Shown here: positions 24,724 through 31,656 of the stretch, piece by piece
How the letters are laid out: every line of letters starts with the position of its first letter
How positions within the stretch are numbered: position 1 is the stretch's first letter
From: Zeimonas sp964481165
GTDB lineage: Bacteria > Pseudomonadota > Gammaproteobacteria > Burkholderiales > Burkholderiaceae_E
Assembly (NCBI GenBank): GCA_964481165.1
Contig: CAYZYC010000014.1
Coordinates: 1-31,656, forward strand
Direction: 5' to 3'
DNA: 31,656 nt
The notes under the pieces: generated by a model
What the model was told of the DNA's origin: nothing
Seen by the model: the letters and a program-made list of their open reading frames with translations, nothing else
Database searches by the model: none
Translations under genes and position numbers: made by a program

Positions 24724-25727
24724 CCGCCGCATCGCGCGAACGACGCATCGCGGGATCGACCGACACGGCGAGCGCCGGCGTGGCGGTCGAGGTTCGCGAC
24801 CTCACCCGCGTTTTCGGCAACTTCGTCGCGGTCGACCACATCTCGCTGTCGGTCGAGCGCGGCAAGGTGTTCGGCTTCCTCGGGCCGAACGGGGCCGGCA
24901 AGTCGACGACGATCCGCATGCTGTGCGGCCTGCTTCTGCCCACCGGCGGCAGCGGCACCGTGGCCGGCTTCGACATCATGACCGAGTCGGAGAGCATCAA
25001 GCGCCACATCGGCTACATGTCGCAGAAGTTTTCGCTCTACGACGATCTTCGTGTCGAGGAAAACATCGACTTCTATGCCGGTATTTACAACGTGGCGCGC
25101 GACCGACGTGCCGCGCGCAAGGACTGGGTGCTGCGGATGGCCGACCTCACCGACAAGCGGCGCGATCTCACCGGCTCGCTCGCCGGAGGCTGGAAACAGC
25201 GCCTCGCGCTGGGCTGCGCGGTCATGCACGATCCGTCGATCCTGTTCCTCGACGAACCGACGTCGGGCGTCGATCCGATCTCGCGGCGTCGCTTCTGGGA
25301 TCTGATCGCGCGACTGTCGCAACAGGGAACGACCGTTTTCGTGACGACACACTACATGGAGGAAGCCGAGAACTGCGACGAGCTTGCGCTGATCTACCGC
25401 GGACGCATCATCGCGCAGGGCGCGCCGGCGGCGGTCAAGGCTGAACAGATGCCCGAAGACATCCTAGAAGTGCGCGTCGAGCAGCCTTTCGAGGCGCTCG
25501 AGAAGCTCGAATCGTCCGGCCTGGTGCGCGAAGCGGCGCTGTTCGGCGACACCGTGCACGCGGTGGTCGACGATGCGCGCAATGCCGGCGCCGCCGTGCG
25601 CGACTTTCTGGTCGGCGCCGGTTTCGATGTCGGGTCGGTCGCTGCGGTCGTGCCCTCGCTCGAAGACGTTTTCGTCTCGCTGATCGAGCACGAAGATCGC
25701 AGGACGCGCGAGGAGCAGCCCGTGTGA
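24720..25727 (+). CDS. ABC exporter ATPase 2 (YbhF C-terminal half-like), variant signature motif
   Basis: A 335-residue nucleotide-binding protein: Walker A GPNGAGKSTT (55-64), Q-loop in YMSQKFSLYDDL, Walker B ILFLDEP (D178/E179) and an intact H-loop FVTTHYMEE (H211). The signature reads LAGGW (154-158) instead of LSGGx. A C-terminal domain of about 100 residues (from about 236) is typical of DrrA/YbhF-type subunits. The start overlaps ATPase 1 (ATGA), and the stop overlaps the next GTG (GTGA). Together with ATPase 1 it predicts a heterodimer with one consensus and one impaired ATP site. Confidence 0.93.
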   Translation: MTAASRERRIAGSTDTASAGVAVEVRDLTRVFGNFVAVDHISLSVERGKVFGFLGPNGAGKSTTIRMLCGLLLPTGGSGTVAGFDIMTESESIKRHIGYMSQKFSLYDDLRVEENIDFYAGIYNVARDRRAARKDWVLRMADLTDKRRDLTGSLAGGWKQRLALGCAVMHDPSILFLDEPTSGVDPISRRRFWDLIARLSQQGTTVFVTTHYMEEAENCDELALIYRGRIIAQGAPAAVKAEQMPEDILEVRVEQPFEALEKLESSGLVREAALFGDTVHAVVDDARNAGAAVRDFLVGAGFDVGSVAAVVPSLEDVFVSLIEHEDRRTREEQPV

Positions 25728-26854
25728 GCAGTGCGCCCGGTTCATTCTCCTGGATCCGGCTGTGGGCACTGATGCGCAAGGAGTTCCTGCACATCCTGCG
25801 CGACGCGCGCAGCCTGGCGATGGCCTTCGTGATGCCGCTGGTGCTGCTGGTGCTGTTCGGCTACGCCATCACGATGGATATCGGCAATCTCGGTCTTGCC
25901 GTGCAGGATCACGATCGCAGTTCGGCCAGCCGCGATTTCATCGAACGTTTTCGCGCCTCCGGCTACTTCACGGTGGTCGCCACGCCCCGAAGCGATACGC
26001 AGACGCGCGAGTCGATCGATCGTGGCCACGCGCAGCTGGCGCTCGTCGTGCCGCTTCACTTCGCGCGCGACCTCCAGCAGCGCCGCACCGCGCAGGTGCA
26101 GGTGCTCGTCGACGGCACCGATGCGAACACCGCCACCGTCGGGCTCGGCTACGCCGAGGCGATCACCCGCCGATTCAACGAAGAGCAGCTCGGCACGGCG
26201 GTGGTGCTCCCGATCGATAACCGGCTGCGCGTCTGGTACAACCCCGAGCTGCAGAGTCGCTGGTTCATCATTCCCGGGCTCATCGCCGTGATCATGACCG
26301 TGATCACGGCGTTGCTCACGTCGCTCACCGTCGCGCGCGAATGGGAGTCGGGAACGATGGAGCAGCTGATCGCCACGCCGGTGCAGCCCGTGGAGCTCAT
26401 CGTCGGCAAGATGGCACCGTACTTCGTGATCGGGCTGCTCGACGTACTGATCGCCGTCGCGATGGGCGTGTGGGTTTTCGATGTGCCGCTGCGCGGCAGC
26501 TTCGCGTTCCTTCTCGGCGTCTCGTCGCTGTTTCTCGCCGGCGGCCTGAGCCTGGGCATTCTGATCTCGACGGTGGCGCGATCGCAGCTGGTGGCGAGCC
26601 AGATCGCGATGGTGGCGACGTTCCTGCCAGCGTTCCTGCTCTCCGGGTTTCTCTACGCGATCGAGAACATGCCGCCGTGGCTGCAGGCGATCACGCACTT
26701 GGTGCAGGCGCGCTATTTCGTCGAGATCCTGAAGAACATCTTCCTGAAGGCGAGTCCGCCGGCGTATCTCGTCGAGGAACTCGCGTTCCTGCTTGCGTTC
26801 GCCGCGATCGTCTTCCTGATGGCGCTCGGGCGGTTCCGAAAGCGGATCGGATGA
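25724..26854 (+). CDS. ABC-2 type permease (YbhS-like)
   Basis: A 376-residue inner-membrane subunit. An amphipathic RKEFLHILRDARS segment precedes helix one (MAFVMPLVLLVLFGYAITM), then a periplasmic domain of about 140 residues (including DGTDANTATVGLGYAE). Five C-terminal helices follow, with the ABC-2 hallmark VAREWESGTMEQLIATPV. The GTG start overlaps the ATPase 2 stop and is the first in-frame start fitting the family. It should pair with the next gene, as in YbhS/YbhR. Substrate class (drugs, cations, lipids) cannot be set from sequence. Confidence 0.93.
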   Translation: MSSAPGSFSWIRLWALMRKEFLHILRDARSLAMAFVMPLVLLVLFGYAITMDIGNLGLAVQDHDRSSASRDFIERFRASGYFTVVATPRSDTQTRESIDRGHAQLALVVPLHFARDLQQRRTAQVQVLVDGTDANTATVGLGYAEAITRRFNEEQLGTAVVLPIDNRLRVWYNPELQSRWFIIPGLIAVIMTVITALLTSLTVAREWESGTMEQLIATPVQPVELIVGKMAPYFVIGLLDVLIAVAMGVWVFDVPLRGSFAFLLGVSSLFLAGGLSLGILISTVARSQLVASQIAMVATFLPAFLLSGFLYAIENMPPWLQAITHLVQARYFVEILKNIFLKASPPAYLVEELAFLLAFAAIVFLMALGRFRKRIG

Positions 26855-26858
26855 CGCC

Positions 26859-27974
26859 ATGTGGGAACGCATCTACCGGATGCTGGTGAAGGAGTTCATC
26901 CAGGTCCTGCGCGATCCGCGGATGAAGGCGATGGTCTTCGTGATGCCGATGATCCAGCTGATCGTCTTCGGCTATGCGGTAACCACCGACGTGCACCGCA
27001 TCCGCACGGCGGTGTACGACCTCGATCGCAGCGCGGCGAGCCGCGCATTGATCGAGCGCTTCACCGCGTCGGGATACTTTCGCATCGTCGCCGTGCCCGA
27101 CGATGCCCGTTCGATCGACCGCCTGCTCGACAAGGGCGAGGCCGTCATCGCGATACAGATCGATCCCGGCTTCGCCGACGACCTCGCCTCGGGTCGCCAG
27201 GCAGTGATCCGCACGACGGTCGACGGCACCGACTCGAATACCGGGACGGTGGCCATGGACTATGCGCTGCGCATCACCGCCGATTTCGCGAGGGAGCGAC
27301 GCGAAGCCGCCACGGCGGCACCGCCCACGGTGCCCGTGGAACTGCGTTCGCGCGCCTGGTTCAACCCGGACCTGGAGAGCCGGAACTACAACGTGCCGGG
27401 CGTCATCGCGATCATCGTGCTGCTGGTATCGCTGCTTCTTACCGCGATGGCGATCGTTCGCGAACGCGAGATCGGCACGATGGAGCAGTTGCTGGTCACG
27501 CCGATCCGGCCGTTCGAGCTGATTCTCGGGAAGACGCTGCCCTTCGTGGTGATCGCCTACGCGGACATTCTGCTGGTTGCCGCGGTCGGCGTCGCCTGGT
27601 TCGGAATTCCGATCGTGGGCAGCCTATGGCTGTTGCTGTTCGGTGCCGGGCTGTACCTGATGTCGACGATCGGCGTGGGACTTTTCATCTCGACGGTCTC
27701 GCGAACGCAGCAGCAGGCATTGATGGCCACCTTCTTCTTCTACCTCCCGGCCGTGCTGCTGTCGGGATTCATGTTCCCGATCGCCAACATGCCCGAGCCG
27801 GCCCAGGCGGTCACCTGGATCAATCCGCTGACGTATTTCCTGGTGATCATCCGGGGCGTTTTTCTCAAGGGAAACGGGCTCGACGTGCTGTGGCCGCAGT
27901 TCCTCGCGCTGGCGGCGCTTGGCGCCGCGCTGCTGAGCCTGAGCGCCATGCGCTTCCGGAAGCGCATGGGTTGA
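26859..27974 (+). CDS. ABC-2 type permease (YbhR-like)
   Basis: A 371-residue paralog of the preceding permease. RMLVKEFIQVLRDPRMKAMVFVMPMIQLIVFGYAVTTD opens it, a periplasmic domain with VDGTDSNTGTVAMDYALR follows, then NVPGVIAIIVLLVSLLLTAMAIVREREIGTMEQLLVTPI and four more helices. It starts 4 bp after the YbhS-like stop and ends with the FRKRMG tail, close to the FRKRIG of its partner. The pair probably arose by duplication and forms a heterodimeric membrane domain. The TetR regulator gene starts 28 bp after this stop. Confidence 0.93.
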   Translation: MWERIYRMLVKEFIQVLRDPRMKAMVFVMPMIQLIVFGYAVTTDVHRIRTAVYDLDRSAASRALIERFTASGYFRIVAVPDDARSIDRLLDKGEAVIAIQIDPGFADDLASGRQAVIRTTVDGTDSNTGTVAMDYALRITADFARERREAATAAPPTVPVELRSRAWFNPDLESRNYNVPGVIAIIVLLVSLLLTAMAIVREREIGTMEQLLVTPIRPFELILGKTLPFVVIAYADILLVAAVGVAWFGIPIVGSLWLLLFGAGLYLMSTIGVGLFISTVSRTQQQALMATFFFYLPAVLLSGFMFPIANMPEPAQAVTWINPLTYFLVIIRGVFLKGNGLDVLWPQFLALAALGAALLSLSAMRFRKRMG

Positions 27975-28002
27975 GTTCTCGATTCGACGACAGGCGCACG
28001 AA

Positions 28003-28602
28003 ATGAAGGCACAAGCCAGGCAACGATTGCGCAGCGAGGACCGGCAGGACGAGATCGTCAAGGCGGCGTTCGATCTCGCCGCAAAGCAGGGCATGGACAA
28101 CGTGACCACGCAGGGGATTGCCGATGCGATCGGCCTGACCCAGGGTGCGATCTTCCGGCACTTTCCGACCAAGGACACGATCTGGCTAGCCGTCGTGCAC
28201 TGGGTTCGCGCCCGCCTCCTGAGCGTCATCGATCGTGCCGCCAGCCAGGCGAGCGACCCGCTCGATGCCGTGGAGCGGATTTTCTTCGCGCACATTGCCT
28301 TTGCCGAGAACAACCCCGCGCTGCCCCGCCTGCTGCTCGCAACCAATCCGCAGCTCAAGCGCCTGACACAGGAGCTTCTCGACGGCTACGAAGCGAAACT
28401 GTCAGGCCTGCTCGCCGACGCGAAGGTGCTCGGTCTCGTGCGCGCCGATCTCGAAGAGGACGCGGCGGCGTCCCTGTTCATCGGTCTCATCCAGGGACTG
28501 GTCACCCGCGTTCTCGTTCTGGGGCCACGCAAGTCGCTGGGGGGCGAGGCGAAACGGTTGTTTCCGATCTTTCTGGCGGGGATCGAGGCGAAAGGGTCGT
28601 AG
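28003..28602 (+). CDS. TetR-family regulator of the exporter operon
   Basis: A 199-residue regulator with a canonical N-terminal helix-turn-helix: RQDEIVKAAFDLAAKQGMDNVTTQGIADAIGLTQGAIFRHFPTKDTIW. The C-terminal half is a helical ligand-binding domain (residues about 65-195) with no motif that names the inducer. It lies 28 bp after the last permease gene, so it is probably cotranscribed, and may repress from the palindrome at 21511-21530. E. coli ybhGFSR is likewise controlled by a TetR-family protein, CecR, though that gene sits at the front of its operon. Autoregulation here is inference. Confidence 0.92.
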   Translation: MKAQARQRLRSEDRQDEIVKAAFDLAAKQGMDNVTTQGIADAIGLTQGAIFRHFPTKDTIWLAVVHWVRARLLSVIDRAASQASDPLDAVERIFFAHIAFAENNPALPRLLLATNPQLKRLTQELLDGYEAKLSGLLADAKVLGLVRADLEEDAAASLFIGLIQGLVTRVLVLGPRKSLGGEAKRLFPIFLAGIEAKGS

Positions 28603-28634
28603 GGCGGGAACACGACTTGCCGCAGGCGGTTTTC

Positions 28635-28650
28635 AAAGGAAACCTTTCCT
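28635..28650. repeat. Short palindrome in the MgtC/SapB leader
   Basis: AGGAAA (28637-28642) and TTTCCT (28645-28650) are perfect inverted arms around CC, and AAAGG/CCTTT (28635-28639, 28643-28647) can also pair. It stands about 20 bp before the ATG at 28671. It may be an operator or a small hairpin, or chance. Confidence 0.3.
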
Positions 28651-28670
28651 CGACGGGGGCACGCCTGCGC

Positions 28671-29171
28671 ATGGACTTCGGATACTGGAACATGGAGCTC
28701 GACGTGCTCGGCAGCGTGCTTGCCGCGATGCTGCTCGGCGGCGTCATCGGCCTCGAGCGCGAGATCGCCAGCCGCGCGGCGGGCCTGCGCACGCACATGC
28801 TCGTATCGGGAAGTGCCGCTCTCATCGTCGGTCTCGGGCATCTGCTCGCGCTCGACTTCAGCGACGAGAGCTACCGAGAGTTCCTCCGCGTCGACCCGGT
28901 GCGCCTGATCGAAGCCGTCGTCGCCGCGGTCGGCTTCATCGGCGCGGGCAGCATCATCAAGCGGCGCGCAGGCGAGGAGGTGCAGGGACTGACGACAGCG
29001 GCTTCGCTGCTGATGGCGGCGGGCATCGGGATCGCCGCCGGGCTGGGTCATTTCGTGATGGCCGCAGGCGCCTCCGCCTTGTGCCTCGCGGTCCTGGCGC
29101 TGATCGGTCGCTGGGAAGCGCGGCTGACCAACGACAAGGCCGGGTCGCCCGGAGGGGACGATCGTCGCTGA
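28671..29171 (+). CDS. MgtC/SapB family membrane protein (N-terminal domain only)
   Basis: A 166-residue inner-membrane protein with the MgtC/SapB core: AAMLLGGVIGLEREIASRAAGLRTHMLVSGSAALI, then LRVDPVRLIEAVVAAVGFIGAGSIIK and the GLTTAASLLMAAGIGIAAGLG helix. It has about four membrane helices and lacks the soluble C-terminal domain of full MgtC (about 230 residues), so it is SapB/YhiD-like. ATG 28671 is chosen; a TTG at 28617 would add an unlikely lead, and ATG 28692 is possible. MgtC proteins act in low-magnesium survival, and some members inhibit ATP synthase; that role is not shown here. Confidence 0.88.
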   Translation: MDFGYWNMELDVLGSVLAAMLLGGVIGLEREIASRAAGLRTHMLVSGSAALIVGLGHLLALDFSDESYREFLRVDPVRLIEAVVAAVGFIGAGSIIKRRAGEEVQGLTTAASLLMAAGIGIAAGLGHFVMAAGASALCLAVLALIGRWEARLTNDKAGSPGGDDRR

Positions 29172-29189
29172 GCGCGCCCGCGGAGTGGA

Positions 29190-29732
29190 TCAGTCGATGC
29201 TGCGCCCGCGTGCGTTGCCGGCACGCGCAATCTCGGTGACGTCGCCGCTGCGCGGGGTGACGGCCAGTTTCACCCGCTGCCCTTGCGCATTGGTGGCCTT
29301 CGCTTCGTAGCCGTTGCGCTCGCGTTCGATCTCTTCGATGTCGCGATAGCCGATGGCTTCGAGCTTGACCTGAACCTGGTGCATCGTCAGCCACGAGGCC
29401 TGATCCGTATCGGTGCGCCTGCGCTTGTCGCGCTCGACTTCGGTGTCGAGGACGTCGCCGGTGACGGGATCGACGTCGATTTCCACCCGACGTCCTTGCG
29501 GGTCGGTGGCCTCGATCTCGAGCTTGTCGTGCTCGCGCTCGATCTTCGTCAGGTCGCGATAGCCCATCGCGCCGAGCTGAAGTTGCACCTCGTGCAGCGA
29601 CAACGAAGGCGCCTTGCCGGGTGCGCTGCCGGCGCGGTCGGTATCCAGGCTGGTCTGGGCGAGGGCGAGCATGGATCCGCCGACGAGGATGCCGCCCGAG
29701 AGGAGGGTGGCGATGAGGGGTTTGGCACGCAT
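29190..29732 (-). CDS. Secreted protein with two tandem PepSY domains
   Basis: A 180-residue protein with a signal peptide (MRAKPLIATLLSGGILVGGSMLALAQ). Two similar repeats follow: LSLHEVQLQLGAMGYRDLTKIE with DPVTGDVLDTEVERDK, and LTMHQVQVKLEAIGYRDIEEIE with TPRSGDVTEIA, joined by an acidic/basic linker. They look like a tandem duplication of one PepSY unit. The ATG at 29732, with GGAGA upstream, begins the signal peptide; the open frame extends to 29828 without family support. It is downstream of, and in the same direction as, the LuxR-type gene but separated by 132 bp that hold a four-hexamer element. Function is probably periplasmic modulation. Confidence 0.9.
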   Translation of the reverse strand: MRAKPLIATLLSGGILVGGSMLALAQTSLDTDRAGSAPGKAPSLSLHEVQLQLGAMGYRDLTKIEREHDKLEIEATDPQGRRVEIDVDPVTGDVLDTEVERDKRRRTDTDQASWLTMHQVQVKLEAIGYRDIEEIERERNGYEAKATNAQGQRVKLAVTPRSGDVTEIARAGNARGRSID

Positions 29733-29800
29733 GATGGTTTCTCCGGTTGCGTCGAATGGCGGTCTTTCTTCGACCGTGACGCCATCCTGCGGCGGCGTGC

Positions 29801-29839
29801 CTGAAGCCGCACTGAATCGCGCGTTCATTCTACGTTCAG
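29801..29839. promoter_or_regulatory. Four-hexamer CTGAA-type element upstream of the double-PepSY gene
   Basis: Hexamers CTGAAG (29801-29806), CTGAAT (29812-29817), GTTCAT (29823-29828) and GTTCAG (29834-29839) start every 11 bp: two direct, then two inverted. A minus-strand CAGGAT (29784-29789), 11 bp from the element, could be a -10. Geometry and length (39 bp) equal the element at 14037-14075. The pattern is seen directly; regulator binding is inferred. Confidence 0.65.
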
Positions 29840-29864
29840 GGTTCGAGTGCGAACGCGGTGCGCT

Positions 29865-30974
29865 TCAGCAGCGAGCATGCGCCGGAACCGTGAGAGGCAT
29901 GTTGGCGAGCAGGCTGACCAACTGCGCCTGGCGATGGGTGCCGGTCTTGGCGAGAATCGACTTGAGGTGCGTCCTCGCGGTGTTCGCCGAAACTGCGTTC
30001 GCACGGCAATAGTCGTCCAGCGAGCCGCCGCGCGACAAGGCGGCGGCGAGTTGCGACTCGGTCCTGGTGAAACCGTAGAACGAACGCAGGGCCTTCTCGT
30101 CGGGAGCCGCAGCGCGTGCCGGATCGACGATGAACATCGCCGCCGCACTGCCCGGCTTCAAGGCGTCGCCAGGCAGCGGATAGACCGTCACCTGCAACGA
30201 CGCCGGGCATCGCTGTCGCGGGACACGCAGCCCCCCGGCGCATCGTGCACTGCGCTGCGCGCCGGCAGCGATCGTTTCGGCAACGATCTCGTGCAGCGCC
30301 TGCTGCGTCCTCGGATCGGCGGTTGTCGGACTGCCGTCTTCGCTCAGCCACAACCCGTCGCGGCCGGCGTCGAGTTCGTGTCCCGCCCGATTCGCGAGCA
30401 CCACGCGGCCTCGCGCATCGAGCAGCCATACGGCGGTTGGCAGTAGATCCAGCGCCGCGAGCGCGCCCGATCGTTCGAGGTCGAGCCGTGTCAGGCGCAG
30501 GTGCAGCAGGCAGGCGCGGCGCAGGTGCGGCATCAACTGCCCGACCAGTCTCCGCTCACGGTCTCCGTACCGTTTGCGTCGCGACGAGCTGAAGATGGTG
30601 ACGGTGCTGCCCCGCTTCAGGACGGGGCCTCCGATTACGTCGGTGATGCCCTTCGGCGGCGGCGTCACGACGGAGCCTTCGGGCAGCGAGTGCACCGCCT
30701 CGAGCAAGGCGTTCGCGTACGTCGAGTGCTCGGCGTAGCGCTCGCCGCACGAGCAGTCGATCCGCGCGTGGCCCGGGAACGAGGGATCGGGTTGCTGATG
30801 CGTCGCGTTCCGGTTCGCGGTGTCGTGGAGCCAGATCAGCGTCGCGTCGCCGCGCGTGGCATCGGTGAATGCGTCGAGGAACCTCGGCCACAGCACGGGA
30901 CTCGCCGCCGCGTCGTAGATCTTGCCGACGAGCTCCAGCGCCGTTGCGGTCCAGGAGTGCGGTTGCCTGGTCAT
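29865..30974 (-). CDS. LuxR-family (GerE-type HTH) transcriptional regulator
   Basis: A 369-residue regulator. The C-terminal helix-turn-helix region reads FTRTESQLAAALSRGGSLDDYCRANAVSANTARTHLKSILAKTGTHRQAQLV. A PAS-like stretch lies in the middle (LLPTAVWLLDARGRVVLANRAG). The N-terminal 150 residues resemble uncharacterised sensor domains of this type; no receiver or acyl-homoserine-lactone domain is recognised. The ATG at 30974 has GGGGGAAG upstream; the frame to 31154 would run into the divergent promoter. It may regulate the divergent small membrane protein through the palindrome at 31033-31050. The signal is unknown. Confidence 0.9.
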   Translation of the reverse strand: MTRQPHSWTATALELVGKIYDAAASPVLWPRFLDAFTDATRGDATLIWLHDTANRNATHQQPDPSFPGHARIDCSCGERYAEHSTYANALLEAVHSLPEGSVVTPPPKGITDVIGGPVLKRGSTVTIFSSSRRKRYGDRERRLVGQLMPHLRRACLLHLRLTRLDLERSGALAALDLLPTAVWLLDARGRVVLANRAGHELDAGRDGLWLSEDGSPTTADPRTQQALHEIVAETIAAGAQRSARCAGGLRVPRQRCPASLQVTVYPLPGDALKPGSAAAMFIVDPARAAAPDEKALRSFYGFTRTESQLAAALSRGGSLDDYCRANAVSANTARTHLKSILAKTGTHRQAQLVSLLANMPLTVPAHARC

Positions 30975-31032
30975 GGCTTCCCCCGTGACGCCCGCGTTCT
31001 GGTGATGCGTGTCGGACTTCTTTTCGGGCCGG

Positions 31033-31050
31033 GTCACCTGTTCGGGTGAC
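31033..31050. promoter_or_regulatory. Perfect palindrome at about -42 of a predicted promoter
   Basis: GTCACC (31033-31038), TGTTCG, GGTGAC (31045-31050) is a perfect 6-bp inverted repeat. A near-consensus -10, TATAGT (31072-31077), predicts a start near 31084, which places the palindrome centre near -42, the usual lux-box position. A LuxR-type gene lies divergently next to it. Binding is inferred. Confidence 0.5.
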
Positions 31051-31071
31051 GACGAGGCGGGCTCGGGAAAA

Positions 31072-31077
31072 TATAGT
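31072..31077 (+). promoter_or_regulatory. -10 hexamer of the terminal membrane-protein gene
   Basis: TATAGT, one base from consensus, sits in an AT-rich patch (GAAAATATAGT) upstream of the ORF at 31153. No good -35 is present at 17 bp, consistent with activator dependence. Confidence 0.45.
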
Positions 31078-31111
31078 CCTCGGCACGGAGCCTGAACAGT
31101 AGTCGCGACCG

Positions 31112-31128
31112 GTCGTGCCCGGCACGAC
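31112..31128 (+). repeat. Inverted repeat in the 5' leader of the terminal gene
   Basis: GTCGTGC (31112-31118) and GCACGAC (31122-31128) pair perfectly around CCG. In RNA it would form a compact hairpin about 25 nt before the ATG. It could be a leader hairpin or a second operator. Confidence 0.4.
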
Positions 31129-31152
31129 GAAGCCGCATGCGGGAGACGCGTC

Positions 31153-31632
31153 ATGAAGTCTTCGATGAAAGTCGCCGTGCTGTGCTATGCCTTGGGTTCT
31201 GCGATCGGCGTGTTCATGTTTGCGCGCTACTGGAGCGCGAACGAGTTCATGCCGTACCACGCGGTGATATCGGGCAGTTCGTGGGACTCGCTGACGCCGG
31301 GAGTGCAGCGAATCGTGCTGGGATTGCTCAAGGCCGCGAGCGCGGGCTTTCTCGCAACGGCGGTTGCCGTGGCGGCGCTGATCGTTCCAATTGCGCGAGG
31401 CGAGGCCTGGGCCAGGTGGACGTCGTTGGCGGCTTCCTCGGCGTCGCTGCTTCCGCTCGTATACCTGACCGCCTCCATGCGCATCGACACCGGTGCGCCC
31501 GCACCGGTCGCGCAGAGCGTGGCGGCGCTGGCACTCGTCGTCGCGGCGTTCATTGCATCCGGAGTGGCCCGGCGCGAGACGTCGCCGCATCAGGGCCCGT
31601 CCGGTCGGGATGCCGAACTCGACGCGCGCTAG
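31153..31632 (+). CDS. Small four-helix membrane protein of unknown function
   Basis: A 159-residue protein with four likely membrane helices: VAVLCYALGSAIGVFMFARYW, GFLATAVAVAALIVPIA, WTSLAASSASLLPLVYLTAS and VAALALVVAAFIASGVA. The tail is a short polar segment. The ATG has GGGAG at 31141-31145. I do not recognise a family. It is divergent from the LuxR-type regulator, with promoter features between them, so it may be its target. No partner gene is seen before the window ends 24 bp later. Confidence 0.75.
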   Translation: MKSSMKVAVLCYALGSAIGVFMFARYWSANEFMPYHAVISGSSWDSLTPGVQRIVLGLLKAASAGFLATAVAVAALIVPIARGEAWARWTSLAASSASLLPLVYLTASMRIDTGAPAPVAQSVAALALVVAAFIASGVARRETSPHQGPSGRDAELDAR

Positions 31633-31656
31633 ATCGATCGAACCCGGGAGCGCGCG

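Noticed and set aside
26732..26755. Two CTGAA copies near the end of the YbhS-like gene
   Set aside because: They are 15 bp apart, not 11, and inside coding sequence.
28617..28670. TTG start extending the MgtC/SapB protein
   Set aside because: The added residues are polar and unlike the family start; ATG 28671 is more likely.

Overview
The window is about 31.7 kb of very GC-rich, densely packed DNA with proteobacterial gene content. Codon third positions are mostly G or C. Split indolepyruvate:ferredoxin oxidoreductase genes with a DUF6537-type tail, PhoPQ/PmrAB-like two-component systems, EptA, TolC and a YbhGFSR-like exporter suggest a Gram-negative betaproteobacterium, perhaps Burkholderiales. 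That assignment is inference from gene content only. I see no rRNA, tRNA, CRISPR array, insertion sequence or phage gene, so this looks like ordinary chromosome.

Layout. (1) 3-5865, plus strand: the 3' part of iorA, iorB, a two-HKD phospholipase D/cardiolipin synthase-like gene and a DUF5996 gene, joined almost without gaps. (2) 6022-6621, plus: a secreted SRPBCC protein whose ribosome binding site lies inside an 11-bp perfect inverted repeat. (3) 10468-6618, minus: a sulfur-flavoured run of DsrE-like protein, MOSC protein, possible small ORF, PaaI thioesterase and persulfide-dioxygenase-like MBL protein, then an orphan branched-chain amino acid-type binding protein. (4) 10576-11646, plus: an LPG_synthase_TM/UPF0104 membrane protein that overlaps tail to tail with a histidine kinase. 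(5) 14013-11538, minus: PepSY protein, OmpR-type regulator and PhoQ-like kinase, divergent from a broken diheme cytochrome c and an intact cytochrome b561-type protein. (6) 19452-15293, minus: eptA, GT39 and GT2 for envelope modification, divergent from a PmrAB-like pair at 19538-21500. (7) 21564-28602, plus: TolC, HlyD, two ABC ATPases, two ABC-2 permeases and a TetR regulator, almost all with 4-bp overlaps. (8) 28671-31632: MgtC/SapB, a double-PepSY protein, a LuxR-type regulator and a small membrane protein.

The most interesting signal is in regulatory DNA. Hexamers of the type CTGAAN, repeated every 11 bp, occur in three intergenic regions: before the PepSY-regulator-kinase operon (14037-14075), before eptA (19477-19493) and before the double-PepSY gene (29801-29839). 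The two PepSY elements are both 39 bp and share one geometry: two direct hexamers followed by two inverted ones, all starts 11 bp apart. A -10-like hexamer lies 10-11 bp from each box on the gene side, the PhoP/PmrA class of arrangement. This suggests one local envelope-stress regulon linking PepSY proteins, two-component systems, a cytochrome locus and lipid A modification.

Other points worth a second look are the ABC pair with one ATP site that looks degenerate from both sides, a promoter/palindrome overlap before the efflux operon, and a palindrome at about -42 to a predicted start site between the LuxR gene and its divergent neighbour. No convincing intrinsic terminators were seen, and no stretch over 300 bases lacks a gene.
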